64,000 nucleotides of DNA, taken from NCBI GenBank assembly GCA_013995675.1, contig VWRR01000004.1:558001-622000 (forward strand), in the 5' to 3' direction. Below are positions 9,772-20,041 of the stretch, one piece after another; within the stretch, counting starts at the first letter, position 1, and each line of letters opens with the position of its first letter. Position numbers and translations under genes: made by a program. The DNA comes from Cyanidiococcus yangmingshanensis (lineage: Eukaryota; Rhodophyta; Bangiophyceae; Cyanidiales; Cyanidiaceae). The notes below the pieces were generated by a model that was given only the letters and a program-made list of their open reading frames with translations, had not been told where the DNA came from and made no database searches.

Positions 9772-11519
9772 ATGCGATGTCACTATGAAGTGCTTGGCGT
9801 CAGCTCGAGAGGCTACTGCCGAAGAGATCACTCGGGCTTTCCGAAAGGCTGCCCTGCGGCTTCATCCGGACAAGAACCCTGATCGTGCGGAGGAGGCAGC
9901 AGAAGAGTTCAAAGAGTTGCGTAGAGCCTACGAAGTACTTTCTGATCCTCACGAACGGAAGTGGTACGATGACCATCGTGAAGATATTCTTCGAGGGCGA
10001 GACCCACTCGACGCGGCGAACGAGTCCACTGGGGATGCAGGGTGCCGCCTCTCGCTCAGAGCGGGCTGTCTCTCGAGCAACGAACCTGAATCTTTATGCC
10101 TACTTCCAGCCATCTGCATACTTTGGCTACGAGGATGACGAATCAGGGCTTTTGTCGTGTCTACGGGGACGTGTTCGACCAGCTCGCCCAGGAGGAGGTG
10201 GATGCAGGCGGGGCTCGCCCTCCTCCCTTCGGCTCGATGACCACAGAATGGCGCACCGTTCGACGTTTTTATAACTCGTGGGAGAACTTTGTCTCAGCGA
10301 AATCTTTTGCTTTCGCGGACATTTGGAACCCGAATGAGGCACCGAACCGGGAGACTCGTCGGGCAATGGAGCGCGAGAATCGACGTGAGCGAGAGCGCGC
10401 TCGACGCGAGTTCCAGACTCTTGTTCGAGAGCTGGTTGCATTTGTGAAGAAACGAGACAGACGTGTGTTGAAACATAAGGAAGAGGAAGCGCGCCGAGAG
10501 GCGGAAAAGATGGAACGTCAGGCACAGGAGCAAGAACAACGAGGGCGGATGCGAGCATTGCATGCAGCGCGTCTCGCTGCCCAACTTGAGGAAGATCTGC
10601 CTAACTTGGATGAACTATTGGAGCATTTGGAATATGCTGGTGCTGGCGCTGTTGAACAGGATGATGAATTTGAGCATGCCAACGTGTCAGAAGACACTGA
10701 AGCGCCGTTGATTGATGGAGTACAGTGTCTCGCATGTAAGAAGCAGTTCAAAACGTTCGCTCAATGGAAGAATCACGAAAACAGCAAGAAGCATCGTGAT
10801 CGTGTGCGTCAATTCCGAAGAGAGCTATGTCTTGCGAGAGACGAAGCACGCCCAGGTGTTTCGAATTCTTGGCCATAGTGAGACGGCAGAGGATGAAAGG
10901 ATTGATTCGGACCCCAGTTGCGGAGATGGCGGGCGGGCGTCACTCGTCACAGCAGCGCAACATAAGGAATCCTGTTTTGACGCTGCCTCAGCCGATGAGT
11001 CACTCTCGGATCATCTGTCGAGTGGAGGCAGACTCTCAGGCAGGGGCATCGACGACTTGTGCCTCGATTACGGATGCTGAATGGTCGCGTTCGGCCGTTG
11101 TCGATGGTGACGATGAACTGAAGAGCGAATCTCATCTCGTGTCCGATCGGGGAGCCGAAAAAGTACGCTTGGGCTTGGGTAACGACACAGATGGCGAGGT
11201 CTCGCCCCGTGCGTTTCAAGATTCAGACGGCTCCATGGATTCAGGGCGACCTGGAGAGGCGAATGCAACGACACCTGCATGTTCAGTTTCGGGAGCAGCA
11301 GCAGCGTCTCACCTCGAGGAGGATGACAGCCCCCAGCGTAACAAGTCTCGAGCCAAAACGCGACGACGTCGAGCACAGACTGCCAAGGATCGTCGACATG
11401 TTGCAGCAGACGAGACGACGAAAACTGCGCACGCGTGTCAGACATGTCATTCGGTTTTCCCGTCTCGCAACGCGCTATTTCGTCATATTCGCGAAGAAAA
11501 CCATGCTCAATACCGATAA
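9772..11519 (+). CDS. JJJ1/DNAJC21-like J-protein with two C2H2 zinc fingers, many frame breaks
   Basis: A co-chaperone of Hsp70 that in yeast (Jjj1) acts in the maturation and recycling of factors on the 60S ribosomal subunit. The J domain starts at the first ATG (CHYEVLGVS), continues [13 protein letters not shown] and [20 protein letters not shown] with the HPD motif, and ends YDDHREDIL. Then follow [11 protein letters not shown] and [17 protein letters not shown], diagnostic for this family, and a long charged helix. The first zinc finger is [14 protein letters not shown] with two His (about 10723-10795). An acidic linker leads to a second, [18 protein letters not shown], at the extreme C-terminus (11434-11507). 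The frame changes about six times: near 9805, 10040, 10080, 10145, 10850 and 11080. It may be decayed, but the conserved pieces are all present and in order. Confidence 0.82.
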
Positions 11520-12420
11520 TGTTGCTTCTGTTCATGAAATTGTTCAGTGACGTGCAGTGCAGAGACGGCAGCCTTGGTTTCGATCGAAGACGGGTCAAGC
11601 ATCGCGTTCTGAGCACTGGTTGTGATTTTCGACCCAGTGGTAAGGCAATCACACCCAGCTGTGATGAACTGTCTCTGAATTATCGTTCACGTTGCGGTCT
11701 AGAGAACATACTAGCATGTTTGGGACGAAACTGAACTCGCAACGACCGTACTTTTCCCATTTGAATGCGTTTCCCCTGTCTGATGTTGGCTAGGGGACGA
11801 GGACCATCCAAACGGGAGCTTGGAAACGCTGTGTTCGAGGCACTCGATGCCGATGCTAGTGATCCAGCTACCGCAGATTCATTGCGAGCGCTCTTTATTC
11901 GGGACTTGGCCGGTCGAGTCGCCCGTCCCCAAACGCGACCAGGATTCAGTCGCACCTTACCCAGTGGAGACTTGTCAGCGAATCCCACGCGTGAATTTGC
12001 ACCGATCTGCTCTCCATAAGCGACGGAGTTGGTGTTTCTTTCGCTCCGCTCGAGCCATGAACCTCCCAGAAGAGACCGCGGATGTCGCTGACTCTGGTTG
12101 CGGCCGTGAAACCAATGGATCTGCGCACCAGAATCCTAGATATTCGTTCCTCATTCCTTGAAACCGAAGAGATGTCGTAGATCCGCAAGAACGGTATGCG
12201 CTCGATCACGACCTTGGGGAACACACACGCCATCACTCGATGAGTAGCGAAAGAGCGCAACCATCTGTAAGGCGTCTTGTCTCAATAATGCCGACGTGTG
12301 CTCCGACTCTGAACCAGAGATCGGGGTCTCGCCACGAGCCCTCTACGGTTTGGATATATTCTCATTCATCAGCACCATGGGCGCCACGCTTACTTTATTC
12401 CGAACGTTCAGACTCGGAAC
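11520..12420. other. intergenic region between convergent genes
   Basis: The J-protein gene ends at 11519 and NAE1 ends at 12421, so this is shared 3' flank. A plus-strand stretch at 11807-11930 reads SKRELGNAVFEALDADASDP followed by LRALFIRDLAGRV and is helix-like. A minus-strand frame at 11946-12260 is also open. Neither is recognised. Confidence 0.3.
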
Positions 12421-14289
12421 CTAGCACAGTAAGCCGTATTGGCGTGCCCGTCGTATACCAAAGTTCCCTGCAAGTGGTTCGAATCGTTGAATGATAAGTT
12501 TGATCGCCTCCTGAGCAGCCAACGCACCAAGCATCACTGCCATGGCAGGTTCAGCCCGACCAGCTGTCTGCTGAATGTGACGCACGTGGTCGGGAGTGAC
12601 CAAGTCGGACGACCATCCCCAGCTTTCGGCCAATCGCTGGGCCTCGTTCAGAAGCCCAATGGAATGATCGGCATCACCCTGGACCCCAGTGGTAGACTCC
12701 TGGTACCCGTCGTAAGCGTGCAATGCGAGGAACCAACCCGCTGACCGACGCGCTTGAGGAAGGCGCTCTGAATTCGATGGTATAGAGGCACCACAGCCAT
12801 TCAGAAAACTGTATCGTCGCGTCCGCCGAACGGTCATAAAAAATAGGTTGGAACAGACTCGGCGAACCAGGTGTGTTGGAATCAAGTCGCCCTGGACCGA
12901 ATCGATGTCCTCGCTCTTCAGAAATTCGCAAACAGCCTCGACATCGCGATCCGCTTGTTCCTGATACAGACGCTTCAACGCTGCGACCGCCACTGCGTCA
13001 CCCGATAAGTGGTCAAGCTCTCTGCAGACTGGCCACCCGCGTTGATCCGAGAGCACTCGAATGGCCCGTAGAATCCGCGTCATTGTCTCGTCTCGAAATG
13101 ACAAAGGGAAACGAAGTATGCTTGGCTCCATCCTATCCGTTGCGTTTGCTAGGCGCCTCAACATTGCGAGCGCCTGCGTCCAGTTCGACAAACGCCGATT
13201 TGTTTGCCATTCTCGCAATCTTTCCATGATCTCTTCGAGCAGCAATGCCTCTGCACGCTGATTCTGGTCCAGCTGTAGCTTCGAATCGGTGCTCTCATCA
13301 GTATTGTCTCCGGGGTCGCGTTCATCGCCAGGAACAGCGTCATGAACTCGACAGCACTCGCTGATTGCCCTTTGGGGCGACTCCAGTGCTCCCTCGACAA
13401 ACCCTTCAGTAAATGATTCATTTCTTTCTGATGTCTGGACGGGAGCGCGTCTTGCTGCGGCCATCGCTTGTGTTCGGACGATTTCCCTATCCCAAGTCCT
13501 GGCTCTGTGGAGACTCGATTCGTCCTGGATTGCGTATCGCGCGAGCACGATAAGCACAGGCCACGGGATCTGAGCGAGCTGCGCCTCGTCCCACTGCGAA
13601 AGAGGCCAGAATCGCTGCAGGCACCATGCTGTCAAAGTCTCAAAAGGCTGGATAAGGCGCATGGCTCGTAAACAGTCTAGAGAAAGCGCTCCCGGATGCT
13701 GACCTCGCTGAAACAAGATCTGCTCCGGAAATTGAGGCGTTATATAGCCAACTAGGCCCTCGACTCGTAGGATGAGTAAGGGTGTGGTCGCCTCCCAACA
13801 GCGGTCGGCAACCAGTTGCACCTGGGATTGGGTGCTTTCCGTTACGATAACGATAGAAAGCCGTTGGTGTGACGTCCATTCGGCAGCAAAGGTGCGAGCC
13901 GATCCCACTCGAGCCTGAATTCTGGCGAAGGGGTTCAGTCGTTGTAGCTGCTGAGCGAGCGCGAGCGCGCGCCACTCACCAACAGCCTCAGGTGGCAAGA
14001 AAAAGTTCTGTTCCGAGTCCGCCACCGTCGTTCGAGCGTCATCAACAAGGAGTATATCGTTGACCCCGCTCAGCAGTAGACACTTGGCCACTTCGGCACC
14101 GACACTTGCTGAACCGATGATGGCCACTCGGGCGTGCTGTAGAAGACGCTGAGCCGAGTTACCCCAGATAGAAACTTGTCGTAGGTAACGCGCTTGAGGT
14201 GTCTCTTCCTCGGGATTGCAAGACGCGTTCTCCTGCTCCAGTGGACCAGTTTCTCCAAGCATATCCGTTTCGTCACACCGTTTATTCAT
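12421..14289 (-). CDS. NAE1: NEDD8-activating enzyme E1 regulatory subunit (NAE1/AXR1/ULA1)
   Basis: The regulatory half of the heterodimeric NEDD8 E1 (with UBA3), which starts the cascade that neddylates cullins. The start is ATG 14289 (MNKRCDE); the frame extends upstream without conservation. Length is 622 residues against about 530 in most NAE1 proteins. The N-terminal Rossmann-like adenylation domain begins RYLRQVSIWGNSAQRLLQ and VAIIGSASVGAEVAKCLLLS, with NDILLVDD next. As in NAE1, the catalytic Cys module of UBA3 is missing. The C-terminus has AVMLGALAAQEAIKLIIQRF followed by PLAGNF, the typical end of this subunit. Extra length comes mainly from an acidic linker (GDERDPGDNTDESTDSK) in the middle. 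UBA1-N or SAE1 are less likely because of that C-terminus. Confidence 0.85.
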   Translation of the reverse strand: MNKRCDETDMLGETGPLEQENASCNPEEETPQARYLRQVSIWGNSAQRLLQHARVAIIGSASVGAEVAKCLLLSGVNDILLVDDARTTVADSEQNFFLPPEAVGEWRALALAQQLQRLNPFARIQARVGSARTFAAEWTSHQRLSIVIVTESTQSQVQLVADRCWEATTPLLILRVEGLVGYITPQFPEQILFQRGQHPGALSLDCLRAMRLIQPFETLTAWCLQRFWPLSQWDEAQLAQIPWPVLIVLARYAIQDESSLHRARTWDREIVRTQAMAAARRAPVQTSERNESFTEGFVEGALESPQRAISECCRVHDAVPGDERDPGDNTDESTDSKLQLDQNQRAEALLLEEIMERLREWQTNRRLSNWTQALAMLRRLANATDRMEPSILRFPLSFRDETMTRILRAIRVLSDQRGWPVCRELDHLSGDAVAVAALKRLYQEQADRDVEAVCEFLKSEDIDSVQGDLIPTHLVRRVCSNLFFMTVRRTRRYSFLNGCGASIPSNSERLPQARRSAGWFLALHAYDGYQESTTGVQGDADHSIGLLNEAQRLAESWGWSSDLVTPDHVRHIQQTAGRAEPAMAVMLGALAAQEAIKLIIQRFEPLAGNFGIRRARQYGLLC

Positions 14290-14726
14290 GACTCCTTGAT
14301 CAACCACTAGGTTCCAATAAACCTTGGTTAGAAGCAGTGCTGTGTGCGGCAACTTGGTGTCGTACAGGACAAGACGTTCGGCTCGTGCCTCCAAACAAGC
14401 ACCGCGCGGTAGCCGGTCTCTTTCATTTTGACAGCATCTTATTCTTCTTCGTACAGCGACTGCTCCAGTGACAGGCGAAACTTGGCTTTGCTCCGAACGG
14501 ACAGCACCAAAGCCCATGGTACGTCGAGAGACGAACGCACAGCGTCTAGTCGTCCTCATATGGCACTCGATGCATCATGACAGCGACGGCATGCGCTTCT
14601 TTTGAGCGTTCATTTCCAAGACGTTTCCATACTCTTGCAGAAATACCATGGACCTGCTGGACTGATGGCTGGAAAATGATCTTTTAGAGGGAACCTGTAA
14701 CGATTTTGGATACTCCACTGGGATCG
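14290..14726. other. upstream flank of NAE1
   Basis: The NAE1 promoter should lie here. The NAE1 frame stays open to about 14559 without conserved sequence. A minus-strand open frame at 14610-14954 has no recognisable motif. Confidence 0.35.
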
Positions 14727-15260
14727 ATGGCGTCGGGCAAGGGATCCCATCGTGTCGAAGAGTCCATTGCGTGCGCTCTGGGACACAGCGGCATCAATGA
14801 AGGTCTCGAACACGGTTGTTGCCGGGAAACAACCCTTTTTCTCGCCATGAACAGCCATCGTCATAGCATTTATACGCCAGACGATAGAGGAAACATAATC
14901 TTTAGAAATTGCCGGATATATTCGTGGTTTCATCGGATAGGGCGCCAGCTTCAAGAGTCAGGGTTTGAGGCGCTTCGAGCTCAGGGACCGCACTCGGCGT
15001 GCGGCATCAAAAGACGCGACGAAAAGTCAGATGCTCAGAGGTGTCGGCAAGAAATCCTTCATTCCGTCCGCACTTTGACTCGAGTTCCTGCTGTCGATTT
15101 GGAACGCATCTCTCGGGACGATGAAGACTTTGGTGAGGTCACTCAAGTCTCTCTCAGGTTGCTCGTCGTGCCGCAACGCCCGACAGATCAGAGACCTCCG
15201 TCGATTCCATCACCACGCCTGACTCGACCGTATCGATCACTCCACTTCATTGATAACTAG
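14727..15260 (+). CDS. hypothetical protein of 177 residues
   Basis: Open frame from ATG 14727 to TAA at 15258. The last 70 codons look protein-like (TRVPAVDLERISRDDEDFGE, then VTQVSLRLLVVPQRP) with a Pro/Arg-rich tail. The first half is less convincing, and ATG 14847 is another possible start. No domain is recognised. It sits between the divergent NAE1 and importin-beta genes. Confidence 0.3.
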   Translation: MASGKGSHRVEESIACALGHSGINEGLEHGCCRETTLFLAMNSHRHSIYTPDDRGNIIFRNCRIYSWFHRIGRQLQESGFEALRAQGPHSACGIKRRDEKSDAQRCRQEILHSVRTLTRVPAVDLERISRDDEDFGEVTQVSLRLLVVPQRPTDQRPPSIPSPRLTRPYRSLHFIDN

Positions 15261-15268
15261 GTCCGTTA

Positions 15269-15433
15269 TTATCTTTTGATGAAGAATACGCTAACTTGGG
15301 CCTCTCCTAAAAGCACTGCCCCTTCGAAAGCACGATCACACAAGTCAACAAACCAACCGTTCAAGCAGAAGGTACCGTCCTCATGAAAAGCCGCAAACTG
15401 ACCACCACGGCTGACACCAACAAATACACTCAT
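15269..15433 (-). CDS. 54-residue open frame, unidentified
   Basis: ATG at 15433 and TAA at 15269-15271. The peptide begins MSVFVGVSRGGQFAAFHEDG, then FCLNGWFVDLCDRAFEGAV, and ends SVFFIKR. Its balanced, beta-like composition looks more like protein than noise. It could be a complete microprotein or the tail of a broken gene extending toward 15700 on the same strand. No family is recognised. Confidence 0.28.
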   Translation of the reverse strand: MSVFVGVSRGGQFAAFHEDGTFCLNGWFVDLCDRAFEGAVLLGEAQVSVFFIKR

Positions 15434-15746
15434 CTTCTAGTTCGTCTCGTTACGGATCGTTCACGGGTGAAGCGTTGTTATCGACTTTTCTAGAATGACA
15501 TCGTGCAAGTCACTCCGTAGCAGCGGACGGATGCCAGTCCGTATGGCGGGGCCAGGGGCGGGTTTCCGGCGACGCGTCGTTCCAGTTCTCGACTTGCCTA
15601 CGGAGACGCTCTCAACCGAGTGCTGCAGCGGGTTTCGGTCAAAGAGACCTTGCCTTGTTGCCATCGTCGAACGATCAGGAGAGCACTTCGCGTCTGGAGC
15701 ACGGTGATCGTGCTTTATCGAAAAACGTAATCGAGTCCACGAGACC

Positions 15747-18428
15747 ATGAGTCAGGTGGCTGCGTTTTTGCTGCAAGCGCAGTCACCCGATCAGCGAGTT
15801 CGAGCAGCCGCCGAATCGGAGCTGGTGCGTCTAGAAGTAGGGAACTATGCACAGTTCGTGGTTGAACTGGTCAGTCTATTGGCAGACGAGGATTCGCCTG
15901 TCCAAGCGCGGCAACTAGCGGGGATTCTCTTGAAGAACTCACTCAGTGGGCGTTTTGGAACCCTGAAGGAAAGCGCTTCGGAACGATGGCGTACGCAGGT
16001 TGGGTCGGTTCAGCGCAAGCAAGTGCACGATACTTTGATTCGGGCTCTGGGTTCTGTACAGGGAGGTGCGGCTGTGCGGCGACAAGCCGCGCAGGCACTC
16101 GCACAGGTTGCCGTCGTCGACCTGTTGGGCGGTGACTGGCCGGAGCTAATCGAACAATTGGTTCATCCTTTAACGCAACCAGAAGCTGCCGACACTTTCA
16201 AGCACGGCTGCGTGGAGGCGCTTGGCTACATCTGTGAGGAGCCGACGGTGGCGCCGGTTATAGCCCACCAGTCGAACCTGATCCTCACAGCGCTTGTGCA
16301 AGGAATGCGCGGTGATATGCAGTCGCTCGCGCCATCGGATGGAACACCCAAGGAGAGCACCTTGGTGCGAAGAGCAGCAACGACTGCGCTTTTCAACGCG
16401 TTGGCGTTCGTTGCCCAGAACATGGAAAACGACATGGAACGGGACATGATTCTACGAACCGTGATGATGGCTGCAGCAGAGCCAACCGACTGGGAGCTCC
16501 GTCGAAGCGCCTATGAGTGTCTTGTGGGAATCGCCAGCCGGTACTATGAGAAACTCGCGTGTTCAAGTCCATCGAATGAACCCATGACTTTTATAGAAAT
16601 GGCCTTTCAGCTCACCTGTCATGCCATTCAGTACGATCACGAACAAGTAGCCGTTCAAGCGATTGAATTCTGGTCTTCGGTCGCCGATGAGGAAATCAGT
16701 CGCCTTGAGGAGATGCAGCATCTACAGAATGGCACAAACAAGGGTGTCTATCTGGGGGTTGTGGAGCAAGCGGCACCAGCGATAACGCCGCTGCTTCTCC
16801 AGTGTTTCATCCGAAGGGACGAAAGCGATGACTCTGAAACGGATAGCTGGAATCGAATTGCTGCGTCCAGTACCTGCGTTTCGCTCTTCGCTCAGGTTGC
16901 ACCCAAAGTGACCCTGGAAGCAGCAATACCTTTCGTTCGCGACAATCTGGAACCTCAGCGAGAGTGGCGCTTCCACGAAGCCGCTTTGCTGACGATTGGT
17001 TCCATCGCGAACACATTCGCCAGTACGACCGACAGCCAAACGGTGATGGAAGTGTTTGCGCTCCCGTTGAGAATGCTGGAATCGGCCCAACATGAAGCCG
17101 TCCGAGACACGGCCGCGTGGAGCCTCGGTCGGCTCGTGTCCCATGCAGTGACGCTGCTGGACAGCACCGCTGTGGACGCGGCATTGGCAGCGCTTCAACG
17201 AGCGCTAACAGATAGCCCGCTCGTAGCGCGAAGCGCATGCTATGCCCTGATCGCCCTCATCGAGTCCCAGGATGAATCGACTGGAGTACCGGAACGGTTA
17301 TCTTCTGCAGCACCGCCACTGGCAGCAGCACTATGGCAGACCGCCATTCGGGACGACGCTGACGAACACAACTTATTGGCCTCTGCTTACGAAGCCCTGA
17401 TTTCGTTGATACAGAGTCTGGCTGTGGAAAGCGCAAGATCGCTGGCGCAAGCGTACCTGCCCCAAACGATGCACCGACTCGAGATGATGCTTCAGGAACC
17501 CGAAGTAGCGTTCGCTGGAGCATCCTCGGAACCAGAGTTCCAGATCGAAACGCAGGGCCTCTTGTGTGGCCTGATCCAGGTGCTTGTTCAGCGGTCAGAT
17601 TCGCAGGTCTTGGAGACTACTGCCCATCGACTAGTGGAGCTGACTTTGCAAGTACTGAACAGAAATCGCTCCGCAGCAGTACACGAAGATGCATTCATGG
17701 CACTCGGATCCATCGCGTCCTCCATGGAGCATGCATTTGCACCCTATGCGGCAGCGGTGATGCCATTTGTATTGGCAGGTATGCGGAACTGGGAGGCCTA
17801 CCAAGTATGCGCTGTCGCCACCGGCACTGCCAGCGATATCTGCCGAGCGCTCGAGCATCATTTCGAGCCGTACGCCGCTGATACCATGCAGGTCCTGTTG
17901 GAGGCGCTCCCAAATGCGCAACTAAGCCGTGTCCGTGAAACCGCCGATGATTGGTTGTATTGGCGACGTCGCGTTGGCGCTGGAGGGCTCGTTCGAGCCC
18001 TACCTCGACTGCGAGTGTCGCAGCACTGCAGCAAACAGCCTGGTCAACATTGCAAGTGCCAGTTCTGGATGACGATACAAACGATTGGATTCTGGAGATG
18101 CGTCAAAACATTCTCGATGCGTATACGAGTATCAGTCAATGGGTTGAATGCCGCGAACAAGGCGGACATGCTAATCCAGCGCCAACAAGTTGAATGGGTC
18201 ATTCGTTTCTGTGAACAAGTCAGTCAGGAGGTCGCCGACGATGAAGATATGCTTCGTGCAATCGTTGGCGTCATGGGTGACATTGCGCAGACATTTGGTC
18301 CTGGTGCTGCCTCGACGATACGCGAACTGGAGTGGCTTCGGCCGATTGTCGAGAGACTCTGTCTAAGCGGCCGACGAAAGACGACTCGAGAGACGGCGAA
18401 TTGGGCCTTTGAAGTTCTTTTCAGCTAA
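15747..18428 (+). CDS. KPNB1: importin subunit beta-1 (karyopherin beta, Kap95/KPNB1)
   Basis: A nuclear import receptor that carries importin-alpha/cargo through the pore and releases it on Ran-GTP. ATG 15747 opens the IBN_N domain (DQRVRAAAESELVRLEVGNY, then RQLAGILLKNSL), which binds Ran. HEAT repeats follow through the whole protein: ALGYICEEPTVAP and the acidic WSSVADEEISRLEEM are typical of Kap95. Overall length, 893 codons, is normal for the family. Near the C-terminus three successive +1 changes (about 17942, 18022, 18140) restore the original frame. Across them the conserved order still reads PPMIGCIGDVALALEGSFEP, VPVLDDDTNDWILEMRQNIL and QVEWVIRFCEQVSQE. Read straight, this segment would be nonsense for about 65 residues. 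Identity is firm. Confidence 0.9.
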   Translation: MSQVAAFLLQAQSPDQRVRAAAESELVRLEVGNYAQFVVELVSLLADEDSPVQARQLAGILLKNSLSGRFGTLKESASERWRTQVGSVQRKQVHDTLIRALGSVQGGAAVRRQAAQALAQVAVVDLLGGDWPELIEQLVHPLTQPEAADTFKHGCVEALGYICEEPTVAPVIAHQSNLILTALVQGMRGDMQSLAPSDGTPKESTLVRRAATTALFNALAFVAQNMENDMERDMILRTVMMAAAEPTDWELRRSAYECLVGIASRYYEKLACSSPSNEPMTFIEMAFQLTCHAIQYDHEQVAVQAIEFWSSVADEEISRLEEMQHLQNGTNKGVYLGVVEQAAPAITPLLLQCFIRRDESDDSETDSWNRIAASSTCVSLFAQVAPKVTLEAAIPFVRDNLEPQREWRFHEAALLTIGSIANTFASTTDSQTVMEVFALPLRMLESAQHEAVRDTAAWSLGRLVSHAVTLLDSTAVDAALAALQRALTDSPLVARSACYALIALIESQDESTGVPERLSSAAPPLAAALWQTAIRDDADEHNLLASAYEALISLIQSLAVESARSLAQAYLPQTMHRLEMMLQEPEVAFAGASSEPEFQIETQGLLCGLIQVLVQRSDSQVLETTAHRLVELTLQVLNRNRSAAVHEDAFMALGSIASSMEHAFAPYAAAVMPFVLAGMRNWEAYQVCAVATGTASDICRALEHHFEPYAADTMQVLLEALPNAQLSRVRETADDWLYWRRRVGAGGLVRALPRLRVSQHCSKQPGQHCKCQFWMTIQTIGFWRCVKTFSMRIRVSVNGLNAANKADMLIQRQQVEWVIRFCEQVSQEVADDEDMLRAIVGVMGDIAQTFGPGAASTIRELEWLRPIVERLCLSGRRKTTRETANWAFEVLFS

Positions 18429-19072
18429 TACGTTCCAATCTTGCTGAGATGCTCTGCGCTCTGGAACGACTGACTCAGGCTCGAGCGAGTGATAGAACCT
18501 CTGGGCACGAAAGCGGGGCCGTCTGAGGCGACTCGGGCAAGATCGGAACACGAAGCAGCCAGGAATGATTCCCGTAAACAGCTTCCAACGTCCTCATTCT
18601 AGACGTCATCATCTTGCGCTCTGAAACGAAATGCATCGAACAATGACCTGGTGGCGGCATCTGGCTGAGGTCAATGGTACCCTGTCCGGTACGGATGAGG
18701 ATACCTCTTCTTTGCTGAATGGACCCAGAGTTCATCGGCGGAAACGATTCGATCACTCATCATCGAACGTGCTTTCGACCATAACGCTGGCCCTCGATAC
18801 CTGGATTGGAAGCCTTTACCAGCGCCAACAGCGAGTACCAGGAAATAATCCTGCGTTTGAGAGCTGCAGCATTTACACGGGTCCACTTTCATAAGCACTG
18901 AGGCAGCCGGGTGCTGCAAACCGACCTCGGGTGAAATGAGATCACAGAATAGATACTAGAGCGCTCATTGGGATGTCAACAAACTGTACGCGACCAAAAC
19001 TCGATGTGCTCTTCCAAAGGGTGTTGGCATACGCTGCTCGGCGCTCGGGTGGTTTCGGAAACCTTGCGAGAC
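18429..19072. other. 3' flank between convergent genes with weak minus-strand coding trace
   Basis: Two adjacent minus-strand frames, at 18671-18919 (DYFLVLAVGAGKGFQSRYRG) and 18475-18753 (GILIRTGQGTIDLSQMPPPG, then SMHFVSERKMMTS), could be one small gene with a frame change near 18750. I recognise no family. The remainder holds nothing I can support. Confidence 0.25.
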
Positions 19073-20041
19073 TCATCTTGGGTTCTCCGGAATGGCGGCA
19101 TGCTCCCTGTACTTAATCACTGAATACGCCAAACTGCCGAGCAGACTTACCATAATGCCTGCGATATTTTCCATGATTGCGCGAGTTCCATCAAACGGGG
19201 CACTGGCTGCAAGCAGAATCACATCTTTCACCTGTGCAGAGACCGTTTGTGTCAAGGGTGAATTCGTGTTCGTGTTGTAGTAGATCGAGTGGTTGATGAT
19301 AAAACCCATCTGGCAGGCGACTGCAAAAACAACATAAAAGCCCCAGGAATAGGCATGCAACCCCTTCCGATAGAGTTCGCCAAGCGTTCCCTGCCAGAGA
19401 AGTAGTCCAAGTACCAACGGTGCCGTCATCATGCTATTCAGGTAGAGTATATCGGTGTTGTTCCAATTGGTCGTCTGTTTCACTTTCCGAACGAAAACGA
19501 TATACAGAGCAGACGTCAAATTCGCTAAGAAAATCATCCCGTATCCGTAGATGTCGAAAGCGCTGTCTTTTGAGCCAGCCCAGACTGCTCCGAGCGTCAT
19601 GGCAGCGACGCAGCATAGCGTCGGTAGACTCGGCACAACCTTCAGGACAAGGTACTCGAGAATGAGGACGAAGGCCACAGTCGTGCGCCTCAGCGTGTTG
19701 TACATAACCAAGCTCGTGTTCTGAAGACCGAACATTCCGCTCATTAACATTAATAAGTACGAAATGACCAGAGGCAAAAGCTTTGGCAGGGTGCCGAGAC
19801 TCCACAGCGGGCGCTCCAGCACTCGACACCAGCTCAGCAGTTCAAACAACAGCAACGTGCATAAAAGCTGCGCCTCTACGAGCACCAGCGGATGCTGGAA
19901 GTTGTACGTCGAAAAGATGCTCTTGTTGACGATTGTTAGCCCGGAAGCCACGGCGATGTAGTAAACCATTGCACCGATAGAGCGAAGCAACTGACGGTGA
20001 CGGCCTCCAACCGCTGTTGATCGCTGCAATGGGGCCTTCAT
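19073..20041 (-). CDS. SLC35D-like nucleotide-sugar transporter (drug/metabolite transporter superfamily)
   Basis: A 322-residue polytopic protein, ATG at 20041, with about ten hydrophobic helices and a short basic N-terminus. The first helix carries GLTIVNKSIFSTYNF, matching the NK motif of the TPT/nucleotide-sugar transporter group. LRRTTVAFVLILEYLVLK corresponds to helix 4. The C-terminal region, NSPLTQTVSAQVKDVILLAA then NIAGIMVSLLGSLAYSVIKY, matches the SLC35D/GDP-mannose transporter type. Such proteins sit in the Golgi or ER membrane and exchange a cytosolic nucleotide-sugar for lumenal nucleotide monophosphate, supplying glycosylation. The fungal GDP-mannose motif GALNK is absent, so the sugar cannot be named. 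A plastid phosphate translocator is less likely because there is no long transit peptide. Confidence 0.8.
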   Translation of the reverse strand: MKAPLQRSTAVGGRHRQLLRSIGAMVYYIAVASGLTIVNKSIFSTYNFQHPLVLVEAQLLCTLLLFELLSWCRVLERPLWSLGTLPKLLPLVISYLLMLMSGMFGLQNTSLVMYNTLRRTTVAFVLILEYLVLKVVPSLPTLCCVAAMTLGAVWAGSKDSAFDIYGYGMIFLANLTSALYIVFVRKVKQTTNWNNTDILYLNSMMTAPLVLGLLLWQGTLGELYRKGLHAYSWGFYVVFAVACQMGFIINHSIYYNTNTNSPLTQTVSAQVKDVILLAASAPFDGTRAIMENIAGIMVSLLGSLAYSVIKYREHAAIPENPR

